Assembly: GCF_040958095.1 (NCBI RefSeq)
Contig: NC_091214.1
Span: 10,263,371 to 10,327,370, forward strand
From: Procambarus clarkii
Taxonomy: Eukaryota > Arthropoda > Malacostraca > Decapoda > Cambaridae
Direction of reading: 5' to 3'
DNA length: 64,000 nt
The translations under genes were made by a program, and so were the position numbers. A model generated the notes under the pieces. The model was not told the DNA's origin and searched no databases. It saw only the letters and a program-made list of their open reading frames with translations. Below are positions 11,029 through 22,250 of the stretch, in pieces. Numbering within the stretch: the stretch's first letter is position 1; each line of letters opens with the position of its first letter.

Positions 11029-11200
11029 CGCCCTCTGATTATTTTGCGTATTTGATGGTGCTACATAGCCTTCCCGGTTTGGTGCCTTCTTTTGATAATT
11101 ACTTACTTACTTACCATGGGCATATTTAAATTTAAACCGAAGATACGTGTACTTTTATAAGAGCCGAGCTCCGACCCTGGACAGATCGATCGACCGAGCA

Positions 11201-11370
11201 ACTCTATACAATACAATACAATACAATTTTATTTAGGTAAGGTACATACATACAATAAATATTTACAAGGATTGTTTGACTTATAGGACTTAGGTTATAT
11301 AGGACTATAGGCTTATAGGCTTATAGGACTATAGGTTTTACTTATAGGATTGTTTGACTTATAGGACTCT
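11201..11370 (-). mobile_element. short insertion specific to the left arm
   Basis: A 160-bp block (11206-11365) absent from the right arm, flanked by ACTCT on both sides. It starts with (ATACA)n, followed by TTTATTTAGGTAAGGTACAT, the same 3' motif as the CR1/L2-like copies, and then short repeats of CTTATAGGACT type. It is a very short 3'-end insertion on the minus strand with an (ATTGT)n tail, or a SINE that shares that tail. Confidence 0.65.
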
Positions 11371-12429
11371 CTCAGAACAATGTTTATTTCACGTGAATTC
11401 GTTAGTAAACATATATGTTTTATATGTCTCAAGAAAGACAGACATATAAGCTTCACTTTAAACACTTTACTATAGACATATTTAAATTTCTAATGAAGAT
11501 TATTGTATTTTAAAAATTACGGAGCTCCCACCCCGTACAGACTGAACGACAGAGCAACTCTCTCTCAGATCAATGTTTATTTCACGTAAATTCGTTAATA
11601 AACACAAATGTTTTATAAGTCTTAAGCAAGATAGAAATAAGAGCTTCATTTTAAATACATTACAATAGACATATTTATAGCTCAAGTGAAGATACATATG
11701 TTTTTATAGTAGCGCTCAGTAGCTTGTCGGGCATGGAGTGCAGAGACGCCTACGCACTTGCCGATATATTGTATAATTAACAAAGATACGCTAATAAAGC
11801 CTAAAATCTTATATGCCTCCAGAAAGACCGATATATGAACATTATTATAATTGCACCAAATGAAATATATCATGTTCGAGAACAAAGATATATCAATTTT
11901 AAATTAAGTTTCGACTCTCTCTCAGGTGAGAGAGATGGGGCGACTCTCGCCCCCATCTATTGGAGATTCTGTGCACTAAATACCCAAAGCTACTCAAACC
12001 CTCCTAGCATTATTTAAGTAATGAAGTAATATGGTATATTTACTCACTATAATGTGGGTGCTGAATGCAGAACATGAGAAAACATATATTTACTCCAAAC
12101 TAATATAATTTCATTATGAAATAAGTAGCATCAAAGGAAGTCGATGGTCCAAGCAGCAATGTTGTGGAGCGACTTATCCAAGATATATCGTTGTTTGGAA
12201 AGTGTTTGTTGGCATATCCAGTTGTCGCACTTCTCTGCTCAAATTATCACAAATTTAAATTATAATGTTAACAAGTAGAATACGTATTTTTAATAAAATC
12301 TAACATAACTAGCCAGAAAACATTTAACATTAATTAAAAAATATATGTTTGGAAGTTAAATAGACTTCATAAGACAATGGTTTTGTTATATATACTCGTT
12401 ATTCGTTGACATGCGTTCGCTACTTAAAC
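11371..12429. repeat. degenerate ~190-bp tandem units in the left arm
   Basis: No genes. Diverged units of about 190 bp recur, each with a core resembling AAATATGTCTAT and CTTTCTTGAGACATATAA; in the right arm the landmark AAATATGYCYAT lies at about 30843, 31035 and 31230. Near 12032-12070 and 12140-12154 the sequence also matches parts of the MITE at 2.7-2.85 kb. Confidence 0.6.
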
Positions 12430-12442
12430 TACCATGTACTGT
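12430..12442. repeat. target site duplication of I-element copy 2, left
   Basis: TACCATGTACTGT is repeated exactly at 18737-18749 and occurs once in the uninterrupted right arm near 30077-30090 (reverse complement). Confidence 0.95.
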
Positions 12443-12977
12443 CCCCCTCCCCGCTCAGCTCGTTGTCGCCGTGTGGGGGCTTCGTGGGCGGCTGCTGGAG
12501 TGTGATGCTCCTTAGGACAGTCCTCTGTCCTTTTCTAGCCTTGTGCTCCTGCTGTCGCCCTCTCCAATTCTGCTGGGCACCTTTTCCTTTTCCTTCTGTT
12601 TCGTTTTTCTCCCCCCTCTTCTCCTATCTGCTTGCCGTTTCCTGCCGACCTTTTGCTCGTTCTGGTTCTTCCATGGCCTTCTTCTATTTTGACGCCCGGG
12701 TGCTTGAGGAGGCATACTCATGCACCCGTAGAACTGCAGTACCCGACGTCGAGAGCGAGGGGACCCTTTTATTGTCAATCCCCACTTCGTCACTGAACCC
12801 GATCTCGACGGACTGTCGGTTTCTTAAGGTGGCGTTTGTGGGGCGTATACTCACGACGCACCCCTAGGAGGCCCCGACAAGATCGGCGATAGCTTCTTGT
12901 TGGGTGTCCTGCCTCTAATTGTGGCTCCATGGTGGGTGTGGGGGCTCATTCGTGAGTGAATTCTTAATTTCGTCAAG

Positions 12978-14902
12978 ATGATAACCCCTGTTTCGGCTGC
13001 TTCTGGCTTACCTTTTCAGGCTCGTGGGGTGGGCGACCAAGCCCCCGAGTCGGTCCGTATTGGAAGACCGGGCTCTGTAGCCTCCGCTGCATTGGGCCCC
13101 GACCTTGCTCCTCCTTTGGCCTCTCTGACTCCTTCCCCTGGCTCCCCTCCCTCCTCTGTGGTTGGGTCGAGCCCCAAGCCCCCAGTGGTGACTACCTCGT
13201 CCCCTGGCGCGGCTCCTTCTCTAGTTGTAACTACTGCGCCTTTTAACCCCTCTCTGGGGGTTCTCACCGCCGTTCTCGTCACGGCCGCCCTCGCTCGATT
13301 CCTTCCAGTTCTGCTACCTATCAAGCCTTGTTTGGTCCCGCTTCGTGGGCCAAATATTTTGATCTCCTCCCTCTTGATTCTGCGCCTCCTGACGATTTCT
13401 CCCTTCATCGACATCTCATTGATTCCGTGGATGCCTCCATTACTTTCAACCCCACTCGTCTCGGTACACGTGTCGTTGCTGCTCCTTCTCAGGATGCTGC
13501 TTCCCGCTTGGCTGCCTTATCCTGCCTTGGCGAGACCCCCGTTCGGGTCTCGAAGAACGCTCAATTGAATGCCAGTGTTGGCACTATTTTGCTCCCGCCC
13601 CATGTTGCAACCGGTGTTCGGGACCTGCGCGACTGCCACGACGATATTCGCCATATCCTCGCTGCCCAGGGCCATTCTATTCTCCAGGTGGACACGTTTA
13701 CTCGTCCCCCTCGTGGTAGTCGCCGTCAACCCCTCCGGGTTGTGAAGATTACCTTTGATGGTAGGACCCTTCCACCCTCTGTCATTCTTGCTGGTGCCAG
13801 GTGCTCTGTCCAGGAGTACATTCCTTCTCCTCGGCTCTGCAACAAGTGCTGGAGGTTTGGGCATGGTGCCCTCCGCTGCTCCGGGACTGTCTCTCTCTGT
13901 CCTTTGTGTGGTGGCGAAGGTCACTCTAAGTCGGAGTGCGCTTCTCCCCAGGCTCGTTGCCTCAACTGCGGTGAGGCCCATCCTACCTTCTCCCGTGCGT
14001 GTGTCCATTACAAGCTTGAGGCAGCCGTCCTCAACCTGAAGCACCGGGAGCGTTTATCTTTTCCTGAGGCGAGGCGCCAGGTTCGCCGGCTCCCGCCTTA
14101 TGCTAATATCTCTTATGCTCGCGTGTTGCGCTCTTCCTCTCCTCGTCCTTCCCGCCTTCCTCAGACTCACAACCGTTTCCGGGCCTTGGACCCTGATGCG
14201 CCCGCTGCCCCCTCCTCTGTTCCTTTGGGTTCTCTCCCGAAGAATCCTCCTCCTGGTCCTCTGTCTGGGGTTCCCCTTCCTTCTACCCGGTCTGTCGTGT
14301 CTTCTGTGTCTTCTTCCTCGTCCCCCTCCGATCCTCCTTCCCATCCTCTTCCTCCATCTATTGGCTCTCCCCACCGCCTGTCGGTGCGGGCGGATGTCCA
14401 TCGCTCTCCTAACGGCCGTCGTGTGTGCTCTCGTTCGGCTTCTCCTGTTGAGACACTGGAATCCGTTGCCCGGTACGTAGTTGCTGGGACACCGGTCTCT
14501 TTAAGTCAGAAGCGTAAGCCTGGCTCCTCTCCTTCCTCTTCCCCGGCGGGTAAGAAGGCTTCGCTTTCTTCCTCAGCTCCTCCTTCTGGCTCTGTTGCTC
14601 CTTCCCCTCCCGTTTCAGTGCTTGCGCCCCCTGTTCCTGCTATGGAGGTTTCTTTGGCCCCTGCTTCCCTTTCGGTTGCTGCTCTTGCTGGGGTGCGCTC
14701 CCCTCTTTCTACTCCCCCTCCTCCTGCTGCTGTCCTTGACGGCTCCTCTCCGTTGTCTCCTCCTCTTCCTCCTCCTCCTCCAGACCCTGCCCGCCCACCT
14801 CTGCTCTGTTCTCCCGTTTCCTTCCCTCCGTCTTTGCTCAGTTTACCCATGCCCCCTAACCCTGACTTTGCTGACCCTGGTCCCGACCCTGATATTCTTT
14901 AA
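12978..14902 (+). pseudogene. I-element copy 2 ORF1 (gag-like), frameshifted
   Basis: Starts at a clear ATG at 12978 (MITPVSAAS...). About 4 bp are missing near 13250 compared with copy 1 (CTCTCTCTAGGGG against CTCTGGGGG), which shifts the frame; the rest is open at 13328-14902. Three CCHC knuckles are intact (CNKCWRFGHG, CPLCGGEGHSKSEC, CLNCGEAHPTFSRAC). The stop at 14900-14902 lies about 24 bp before the ORF2 frame begins at a TTG, so ORF2 is probably translated by reinitiation or a similar non-standard route (inference). Confidence 0.85.
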
Positions 14903-14925
14903 CGTGCTCTGTTGGTCTTTCGCCT

Positions 14926-17900
14926 TTGTTTCTTCCTTGTTCTCTGTTTTTGTCCTTTCTCTTCTCGTCGTTGTCCATTCTTCAATGGAACGTTCGAGGT
15001 TATTACGCCAATTTCCTCGAACTCCAACTTCTGATTTCGCGGTTTTCGCCCCTTTGTGTCTGTCTCCAGGAGCCAATGCTCGGTGCTCGTCCTGGTCGTT
15101 TTCGTGGCTATTCCTTTCTCTCCCCCCCCCCAGCCATTGCTCGGGCTTCTAATTCTTCTGCTCTTTTGATTCGGGCTGTTGTTCCCTTTGTTCCTTTACT
15201 TTTTCCTTCGCCTCTCCATTGTTCTGCTGCTCGTATCTTTGTGGGGAAATGGTACACAGTTTGTTCCATTTATCTCCCCCCGAGTGTCCCGCTCTCTCTT
15301 CCTGATTTGAAACACCTCCTGGACTCCTTGCCGGAGCCTGTGCTCCTGCTGGGTGACTTCAATTGTCGTCATTCTCTTTGGGGTGACGTTCTGACGAATA
15401 CCCGGGGTCGCCTCCTTGAGCCGTTTCTCCTCTCTTCTTCCCTGTCTCTTCTGAATTCTGGTGAGCCCACTCATTTGGACTCTCGGACTCCCACCCTTTC
15501 TTGTCTTGATCTTTCTCTCTGCTCTTCTTCTCTTTACTTAGATTTCACGTGGCAGGTTCTTGATGACCTCCATGGAAGTGATCATTTCCCCATCCTTGTT
15601 TCCTTTTTCTCTTTTCGCCCTTCCCTCTCTTTCCCTAGGTGGCAGTTTGCTAAGGCGGACTGGACCCTATTTACCCTCAGTGCTGCTCTCTCTGACCTCT
15701 CCCTTCTGCCTCTCTCTCGCGCTCTCCTCCTTTTTCATGACACTGTCTTCAACGCTGCCCTCCGCTCTATTCCTCGCTCTTCCTCTCGGGGTCCACGGAA
15801 GTGCGTTCCCTGGTGGAATGCGGACTGTGCTCGGGCTGTCCGCTGTAAGCGTGCAGCCTGGAAGAGGCACCGCCGTAGGCAGACGACCGATTCTTTTCTT
15901 TTCTTTCGGAAAGCGAGTGCGGTGGCCCGTAGGGCCATCCGTACGGCTAAACGTGAATGTTGGGCATCTTATGTCTCATCAATTACGTCCGAGACCCCTC
16001 TGGCCCAGATCTGGAAGCGTATCCGCAAGATAGCGGGTAAGTTCGTTCCCGATGTTTCACCGGTCCTTCACCTCCATGATACTCTTGTGGCGGACCCGTT
16101 GCAGGTCGCTTCCGAACTGGGTTCCCATTTTTCTTCTGTTAGCTCTGGTCTTCATCTTCCCCAATCTTTCCTTCTTCGTAAACCTGTCCTTGAGTCTCGT
16201 CCTTTAGATTTCTGCACTCATCTTCAGCTTCCCTATAATGATCCCTTCTCTCTCTCTGAACTTCGTTCTGCCCTGGCCCTCTGCGGTTCTACGGCGGCGG
16301 GCTCCGATGGTATTCATTATGAGATGCTTCGCCATCTCCCTCCGGGCACGTCTCAGTATTTACTGAGTCTGTATAATCGGATCTGGGAGTCGTCGTCAGT
16401 CCCTGAGGACTAGCTCGATGCCGTTGTCCTCCCTGTTCGCAAACCGGGGTCTCTGGGTACTTCCCCTAAGGACTTTCGCCCTATTGCTCTCACAAGTTGT
16501 GTCTGCAAACTCTTTGAACGTATGGTTAACGTTCGTCTGATGTGGTTCCTGGAACACCATCACCTCCTCTCCCCTTCTCAATTTGGTTTCCGCAAGTGCC
16601 GCAGCACGACAGATGTCCTGGTGAACTTGGAGGTCTATATTCGTACTGCTTTTGCTGCGAAGACCTCCGTTGTTGCCGTCCTTTTTGACCTAGAAAAGGC
16701 TTACGACACCACTTGGCGTTATCATATCCTCTCTCAACTTCATTCTTTTGGCCTTCGTGGTCATCTCCCTCTCTTTCTCCGCAGCTTCCTCTCTCGTCGT
16801 TCCTTTCGGGTGCGCCTTGGTACCGCTCTCTCTCCCTCTTTTCAGCAATACGAAGGTGTGCCCCAGGGTAGTGTTCTGAGCACTACTCTTTTTCTTGTTG
16901 CCCTCAATGGTCTTCTTTCCTCTCTTCCTTCTGGTGTCTTCTCCGCTCTCTATGTCGATGATCTTACCCTTTGTTGTCAGGGTGATGATTCGCCTCTCCT
17001 TCAACGCCGGCTTCAACTTGCAATTGATGCCGTGTCGTCTTGGGCCACAGGTCATGGCTTCAAGTTCTCTACTTCTATGACTTGTGCCATGACTTTTACG
17101 CGGAAACGGGTTGTTCTTCGTCCCTCTTTGTCGCTTTATGGTCATCCCCTTGAATACAAAGATTCCGCGAAGCTTTTGGGGTTATTCCTTGACACTCGTT
17201 TGTCTTGGTCTCCCCATATCTCTTACCTCCGTGTTGAGTGCTCTAAGGCCCTTACCCTCCTTCGGGTCTTGTCCCATACTTCTTGGGGGGCAGATAGGCG
17301 CACTCTCCTTGCTTTACATTCCTCTCTCGTCCTGTCTAAGCTCGATTATGGTTGCCCTGCTTACTCGTCTGCTTCTCCTTCTACTCTTCGCCGTCTTGAT
17401 GCTTTGCACCATACTGGGTTGCGCCTCAGTTCTGGTGCCTTTCGTTCGACTCCCATCCTTAGCTTGTATGTTGACACTGGCTTCCTGTCTCTCCAGGACC
17501 GCCGTGATCGCTACTGTCTTCGCTATCTTGCGCGGTCCTTGCAACATCCTTCCTCTCGCCTCTGTCGTGCTTTAACTTTTACCCCTCCTGCGGTTCCTGT
17601 TCCTCTTCACCACCTCCCTCTTTCTGTCCGGTTATCTCGCCTACAGGATTCTCTCTCCGTTCATATTTCTGATGTTTCTCCTCGTGTTGTTCCTTCTTTG
17701 CCCCCGTGGAGGGTCCCTCTTCCGCGGTTTTGTACTTCCTTGACCCGTATCACTATAAAGCTTTTACCCCTCCTACGGTTCTAAAACGCCTTTTCCTCGA
17801 GCACTTTTCTTCTCACTCCCGCTCCGTTTCTGTCTTCACCGATGGGTCTAAGTCAGCGGACGGTGTTGGCTACTCTGTTGTTTTTCCTGATCGCACTTAT

Positions 17901-18653
17901 ATGTGTCGCTTGCCTCCGGAGACTAGCATCTTTACAGCAGAACTTTATGCTATTCTCTATGCTCTTCGTCTCCTGCTTTCTCGTTGTCAGTCCTCCTTTG
18001 TGGTTGTTGTTGACTCTCGTAGTGCCCTCATGGCTCTCGGGTCCTTTAATCCGGTTCATCCAGTAGTTGTCGAGATCCAGCATTGGCTGTTTCTCGTTCA
18101 CAGTAAATTTAAGTCGGTTGAGTTTTGTTGGGTTCCCAGCCATATTGGTGTGTCTTTAAATGAGCGTGAGGATGCTGCCGCTAAGGAAGCTGTCCGCTCT
18201 TGTCCCATCTCTCGTAAAGGCATTCCGTATTCCGACTTTTACCCAGTTATCCATTCCTCAGTTCTTACCCGTTGGCAGGCTTCTTGGTTGTCTGTTACTG
18301 GTAACAAGCTACGTACTCTTAAATGTTGTGTTTCCTCGTGGCCGTCCTCCTTCCACCGTAACCGGCGGTGGGAAACAGCTCTGGCGAGGTTGCGTATTGG
18401 CCATACTCGCTTAACCCATGGTCACTTGATGGAGCGCCGCCCTGCTCCTTATTGTCCTAGTTGCATTGTCCCTCTTACGGTCGTGCATGTCCTTCTTGAA
18501 TGTCCTGACTTCCAGGACGAGCGTGTGTCTTGCTTTCCGACCGCCCCTCGCGGTCACCTGTCCCTCGATAGAATTCTTGGTGACTCGGATACTTTTGATA
18601 TCGTTCGCCTTATGCGTTTTTGTTCTCGTATTGGCATCCTTGGTGATATTTAG
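14926..18653 (+). pseudogene. I-element copy 2 ORF2 (EN-RT-RNase H), broken
   Basis: The first 495 codons are open: endonuclease with LQWNVRGYYAN, CLQEP, GDFNCRHSLWG and GSDHFPILV, and the start of the reverse transcriptase (GSDGIHYEMLRHLP). A Trp codon has become TAG at 16411-16413. The frame then continues through DLEKAYDTTW, GVPQGSVLST and YVDDLTL to about 17750, where two extra bases shift it. RNase H (FTDGS, TAELYAI, VVDSRSAL) and the C-terminal finger follow, ending at TAG 18651-18653. All catalytic residues I can locate are conserved, so the copy is young but dead. Confidence 0.88.
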
Positions 18654-18736
18654 CGCCCTCTGATTATTTTGCGTATTTGATGGTGCTACATAGCCTTCCC
18701 GGTTTGGTGCCTTCTTTTGATAATTACTTACTTACT

Positions 18737-18749
18737 TACCATGTACTGT
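18737..18749. repeat. target site duplication of I-element copy 2, right
   Basis: Exact copy of 12430-12442, directly after the CTTA tail. Confidence 0.95.
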
Positions 18750-18884
18750 ACTTATGTAAAATCTCCCATGTCTCTTCGCTCATCTCACCGAACCCTACAG
18801 GCTCTGTGATATATTGTTTAATTAATTGAGATTCACAAATAAAGCTAATAATTGTATATGTTATCAAAAAGGCAGAGCTTAGTT

Positions 18885-20276
18885 TAGTTCATTTATTATG
18901 CACTCCATACCCATCCTATGGACGATAGTGGAGTGTTACAGAGGCACATAATGGGCTCAGGGAATGAGCCCCACAATTCATATAGCCAAGCAAGTTATAA
19001 TCTTGATAAGCTAGTTACAAAAGTCAATGCACATTGTCACATCAACAATGGGCTCGAGACCGACCACAAGTACAGTTTATAATTTAAGCAACTGACATAT
19101 ATGGAGGGCTAGTGTCACAATTGATATGTTTATCCTACACATAACCCCCTCTCCCCCATCCAATGGGCAGGGGTGGATAGGTTACAATCAAGTTTTTTTT
19201 TTTGCGTTTTATTCAGAGATTAGGTCTTATTAGGTGAGGAAAGATATTCATATTTTTAAAGAAGGCTTCTTGGCTTGAATGCTCTCCCATTGATGGAAAA
19301 TATACAACCTTTTGAAATCAATATTAGTTTGATCTAGATATTGTAATTAACGAAAGTATTTATGTCATCAGAAAGGTAGAAATATAGGATACATTTAAAA
19401 TCCTTTGTAAAATAAATATAACTGAAGTGAAAACGAAGATATATGCGTTTTGATAGTTACTTGATGGCTTGCTCTGAGAGTGTGAAGCCTGCACACCAGC
19501 CAATAAATTGTATAATTAGTTTCCATATATTTTAATTAATCTTAAAAATCTATATGTCAGAAGAAAGGAAGATGTAGGTCGTTAATGTGACAACATTTAA
19601 AAATATATATCTCTTAGTTAAATAAATAATACCATCTTATCGCCGGTGTCCGGACAACATGAAAATTACCTAGGTATCAGTATCCAGCCAGGCGGTGGAT
19701 CACAGGCTGCACAATACTGATAAATTATATAATGCACTACTTGTGGTCGATCTCGAACCCATTTATGATTTGACGACTTATAGTGAATTTTGTAACTAGC
19801 TCATTAAGATTGTATCTTGCTTAGCTAAATGAATTGTGGGGTTCGGTCCATTCATTTTCTTTCTTTATTATGCACCCCATAATACCCATCCTGTGGGCGG
19901 TGGTGCAAAGGATTACAGAGGCACATAATCGGTTCAGGAACTGAACCCTCTAGTTCGTTTAGCTAAGCAAATAACAATCTTTTGACGCTAGTTACAAAAT
20001 TATTAATGTACACATACTTATGCATACATGTACATATACATACGTATACATATATAAATACACATACATATTTAATCACCCACACAAATACACACATCAG
20101 TAATTTTTGTGTCAACAAGTGATTCAACAAGAGGCTCACAACAGTCACTATACAAGGCACTTTACATTATTGAGGAGTCACACAGTTACTAGTCTTAGCT
20201 GCACACCCACCCAACTGGGCGGCAGCTTTACAGTCATGTGCTCCACACCCACCCAACTGGGCGGCAGCTTTACAGT
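18885..20276. repeat. dispersed repeat modules and ~190-bp units, left arm inner half
   Basis: No genes. A module of about 250 bp, with a CACTCCATACCCATCC-type motif, ACAGAGGCACATAATGG and TCGAGACCGACCACAAGTAC, appears at 18885-19170, in opposite orientation at 19735-19860 joined to a forward copy at 19860-20000, and again at 20360-20590 outside the arm. Between them are degenerate ~190-bp units (19250-19650) and a TACATA-rich stretch at 20010-20090. Confidence 0.6.
20192..20276 (-). repeat. 42-bp minisatellite, two units
   Basis: Two copies of a 42-bp unit with CACCCACCCAACTGGGCGGC. The mirror position in the right arm carries eight copies (28301-28640). Confidence 0.9.
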
Positions 20277-20589
20277 TACCTGGTGTTATTCTTCACCTAT
20301 ATCTTTTCTGGTTAATCCCTATTTACATTATGCAGTTCAGGTTTCGTCGCCATACTATAGTTTTTAGTTTAGTTAATTTATCACATAATGGGTTCAGGGA
20401 CTGAACACACAATTTATTTATCTAAGCAAGTTACAATCTTGAGGAGGCTAGCCACAAAATTATAACACAATCGTCACATCAACACATGTGTTCCGAGATC
20501 GACCACAAGTACAGTTTCTAAAAATTAAGCAAATGCTATCATGTGGAGAGCTAGTGTCCACAATTGATATGTTTGTCCTGCACATTTCC

Positions 20590-21840
20590 ACCAGTAGTTT
20601 GCTTTGGGTTTGCTTGGGGGTACATAGACAAGAGACTGAACTTCAGCGCCCACAAGACAACACATAAAGGGATGCCCTCTGAGAGAGAGGAGAGAGGGAG
20701 AGTAAAAGACTATCCACTGAGGTTCTGATTAAGTCCTTTTGGGGACTTAATCATGAGGACGTTCAATGATTACGCAAAGTGGAGATGATGTATTGTAGAT
20801 ATTCAGATGGTATAGTTGACACACATTCAGCATATCTCATAATGACCTAGGAGGTACTTGGTGCACAAATATCCTTTTCCAAAGGAATCGCAAAACATAA
20901 TTAAACACAAACTGTACGTACAGTGTTATATGGTCACTGCTTGCATCACAAGCGGGGATGTTTCTGGCGGGGGAGAAAGAAACAATTGCGCAGCGCGTCC
21001 CGCGGCTTTGCGCGGGCAGTTTGGGGCCGTATAAATACGGGCGCACAATGGGGCTCCGCCTCACTCCGCCTGCCCTCGCCGCTGCCCTCGCAAAACCCCA
21101 CCCTCCCCCCCTTTGCAAGCGGCTGCTTTTGTACCCCCGTCATGCTTTGCACAGTTGTCCCGATTGTCTCCCCACTGCATGTGGGAAGGGGGTGCAGCGC
21201 CGGTCCCCAAGTGTCCCGCTGTCCGCAGCTAATACTTTGCCCAGTCTAGGTGCTAGTAAGCCCTACTTGTAGTCACACCCCCTTCTCCTTATCCATTAGG
21301 TCTTTTATGGCCTCTTGGCCGGGTACATTACGTGTTATGTGGTCTCTCACTTATTAGTTATTCTTTGTGTCCTGCCTGTTATATCCTAGTGTTATATAAT
21401 TACTACACATTTGCACTCGGCCTTAATTCTAGTACCAGTTAACCTTTAGGTTTCTGCAGAATTAGTTTCCATGTCACTATAGGCTAAGGTCTCATACTTA
21501 CTACGGGTGTACCTTTTAAGTTAAAACTAGTCCTTGGAATTGTTACTGTTAATTCTTACTTTATATATTTACTTTATATATTTACTTTATATATTTTAAT
21601 ATAAACGTTATATCTTCCTTAAATTATATTTGAAACTTTGTATATTTACATGTTCAATATTAAGTTTTATATAATATCAACTTTGTTAAGTCTATAATAT
21701 AAACCGTGTTTAATATAAACTTTCTATAATTACTTACTTTATGTGAACTTTATATATTTACATGTCTGCAGAATTTAAATCTTCTCAATAAACTTTAACG
21801 CCCCATACTGCCAGTATCTTTCTCCCCCTGGTCAGAAAAT
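20590..21840 (+). other. LTR-like region, U3-R part
   Basis: No open frame of note. A GC-rich promoter with a TATA box lies at 21030, an AATAAA at 21787, and the sequence continues, after a nested transposon, at 24331-24395, ending in CTCTACA next to TTGGCGACCCAGTC. A TGG start immediately after a terminal CA is what a retroviral-type primer binding site looks like. I infer a solo or truncated LTR of a Gypsy- or BEL-like element. The left edge near 20590 is a guess, and no gag or pol follows. Confidence 0.4.
21024..21066 (+). promoter_or_regulatory. candidate TATA core promoter
   Basis: TATAAATA at 21030-21037 within GC-rich DNA, and an initiator-like TCACTCC at 21061, about 31 bp downstream, the usual spacing for arthropod RNA polymerase II promoters. 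It probably belongs to the LTR-like region. An AATAAA lies about 725 bp downstream. Confidence 0.5.
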
Positions 21841-22136
21841 ATTTATTTCAGTTTGAACAAATTTTAACATTAAGGAATAAATCCTTTAATTGGTTGAAAT
21901 TGGTCTTAATATTCGAAATCTAATTTGTTGATGTTAAATAATATAAGGTTCAAATTTATTAAGATACATACTTTAAAAACTATTTCTATTTGAAATTTAA
22001 ATAACATTAAAAGAGTACAGAATATAACAAATACTGACTATATAAAAGACCTGATAGTTGCAGCACTTAATTATGCTATTGTAACACATTGAAAGTAATA
22101 ACATTATTTGATTCAGCAAAGCATTTGGTAAGGTTA

Positions 22137-22145
22137 TATAATAAT

Positions 22146-22209
<64 letters not shown>

Positions 22210-22222
22210 TAATAATAATAAT
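22137..22222 (+). repeat. (AAT)n microsatellite
   Basis: Near-perfect trinucleotide run of about 85 bp inside the TIR element, just downstream of the end of its gene. Confidence 0.9.
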
Positions 22223-22250
22223 GTATTAATTAAGTATTTTAAATTATAAT

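Larger units (their letters stand above)
4824..11113 (+). mobile_element. I-group non-LTR retrotransposon, copy 1 (near full length)
   Basis: About 6.29 kb: a 5' UTR starting with a C-rich run at 4824, ORF1 (to 7279), ORF2 (7303-11028), a 3' UTR and a (CTTA)n tail at 11098-11113. It is about the same length as copy 2 and closely similar. ORF2 has APE endonuclease, reverse transcriptase, RNase H and a C-terminal CCHC, the architecture of I-type elements (I, Nimb and relatives); the exact clade is not decidable by eye. The left flank lies in a CR1-like element, the right flank in the large inverted repeat, and the flanks share only CCATGG (4818-4823 and 11114-11119). Confidence 0.9.
12443..18736 (+). 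mobile_element. I-group non-LTR retrotransposon, copy 2 (full length)
   Basis: 6,294 bp between perfect 13-bp target duplications: 5' UTR, ORF1 (12978-14902), ORF2 (14926-18653), 3' UTR and (CTTA)n tail. The matching empty site in the right arm of the inverted repeat proves both ends. It is highly similar to copy 1 along its whole length but carries different inactivating changes, so each copy descends separately from a working source. It inserted after the inverted duplication formed, or the right arm was never hit. Confidence 0.95.
11114..20276. repeat. left arm of the large inverted repeat (with two insertions)
   Basis: From CCATGGGCAT at 11114 to the end of a minisatellite at 20276 this DNA is the reverse complement of 28307-31240, apart from a 160-bp insertion (11206-11365), I-element copy 2 (12443-18736) and a different minisatellite copy number (2 against 8). 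Net arm length is about 2.7 kb. The arms contain degenerate tandem units of about 190 bp and a dispersed repeat described separately. They are near identical, with scattered substitutions and small indels. Confidence 0.88.
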
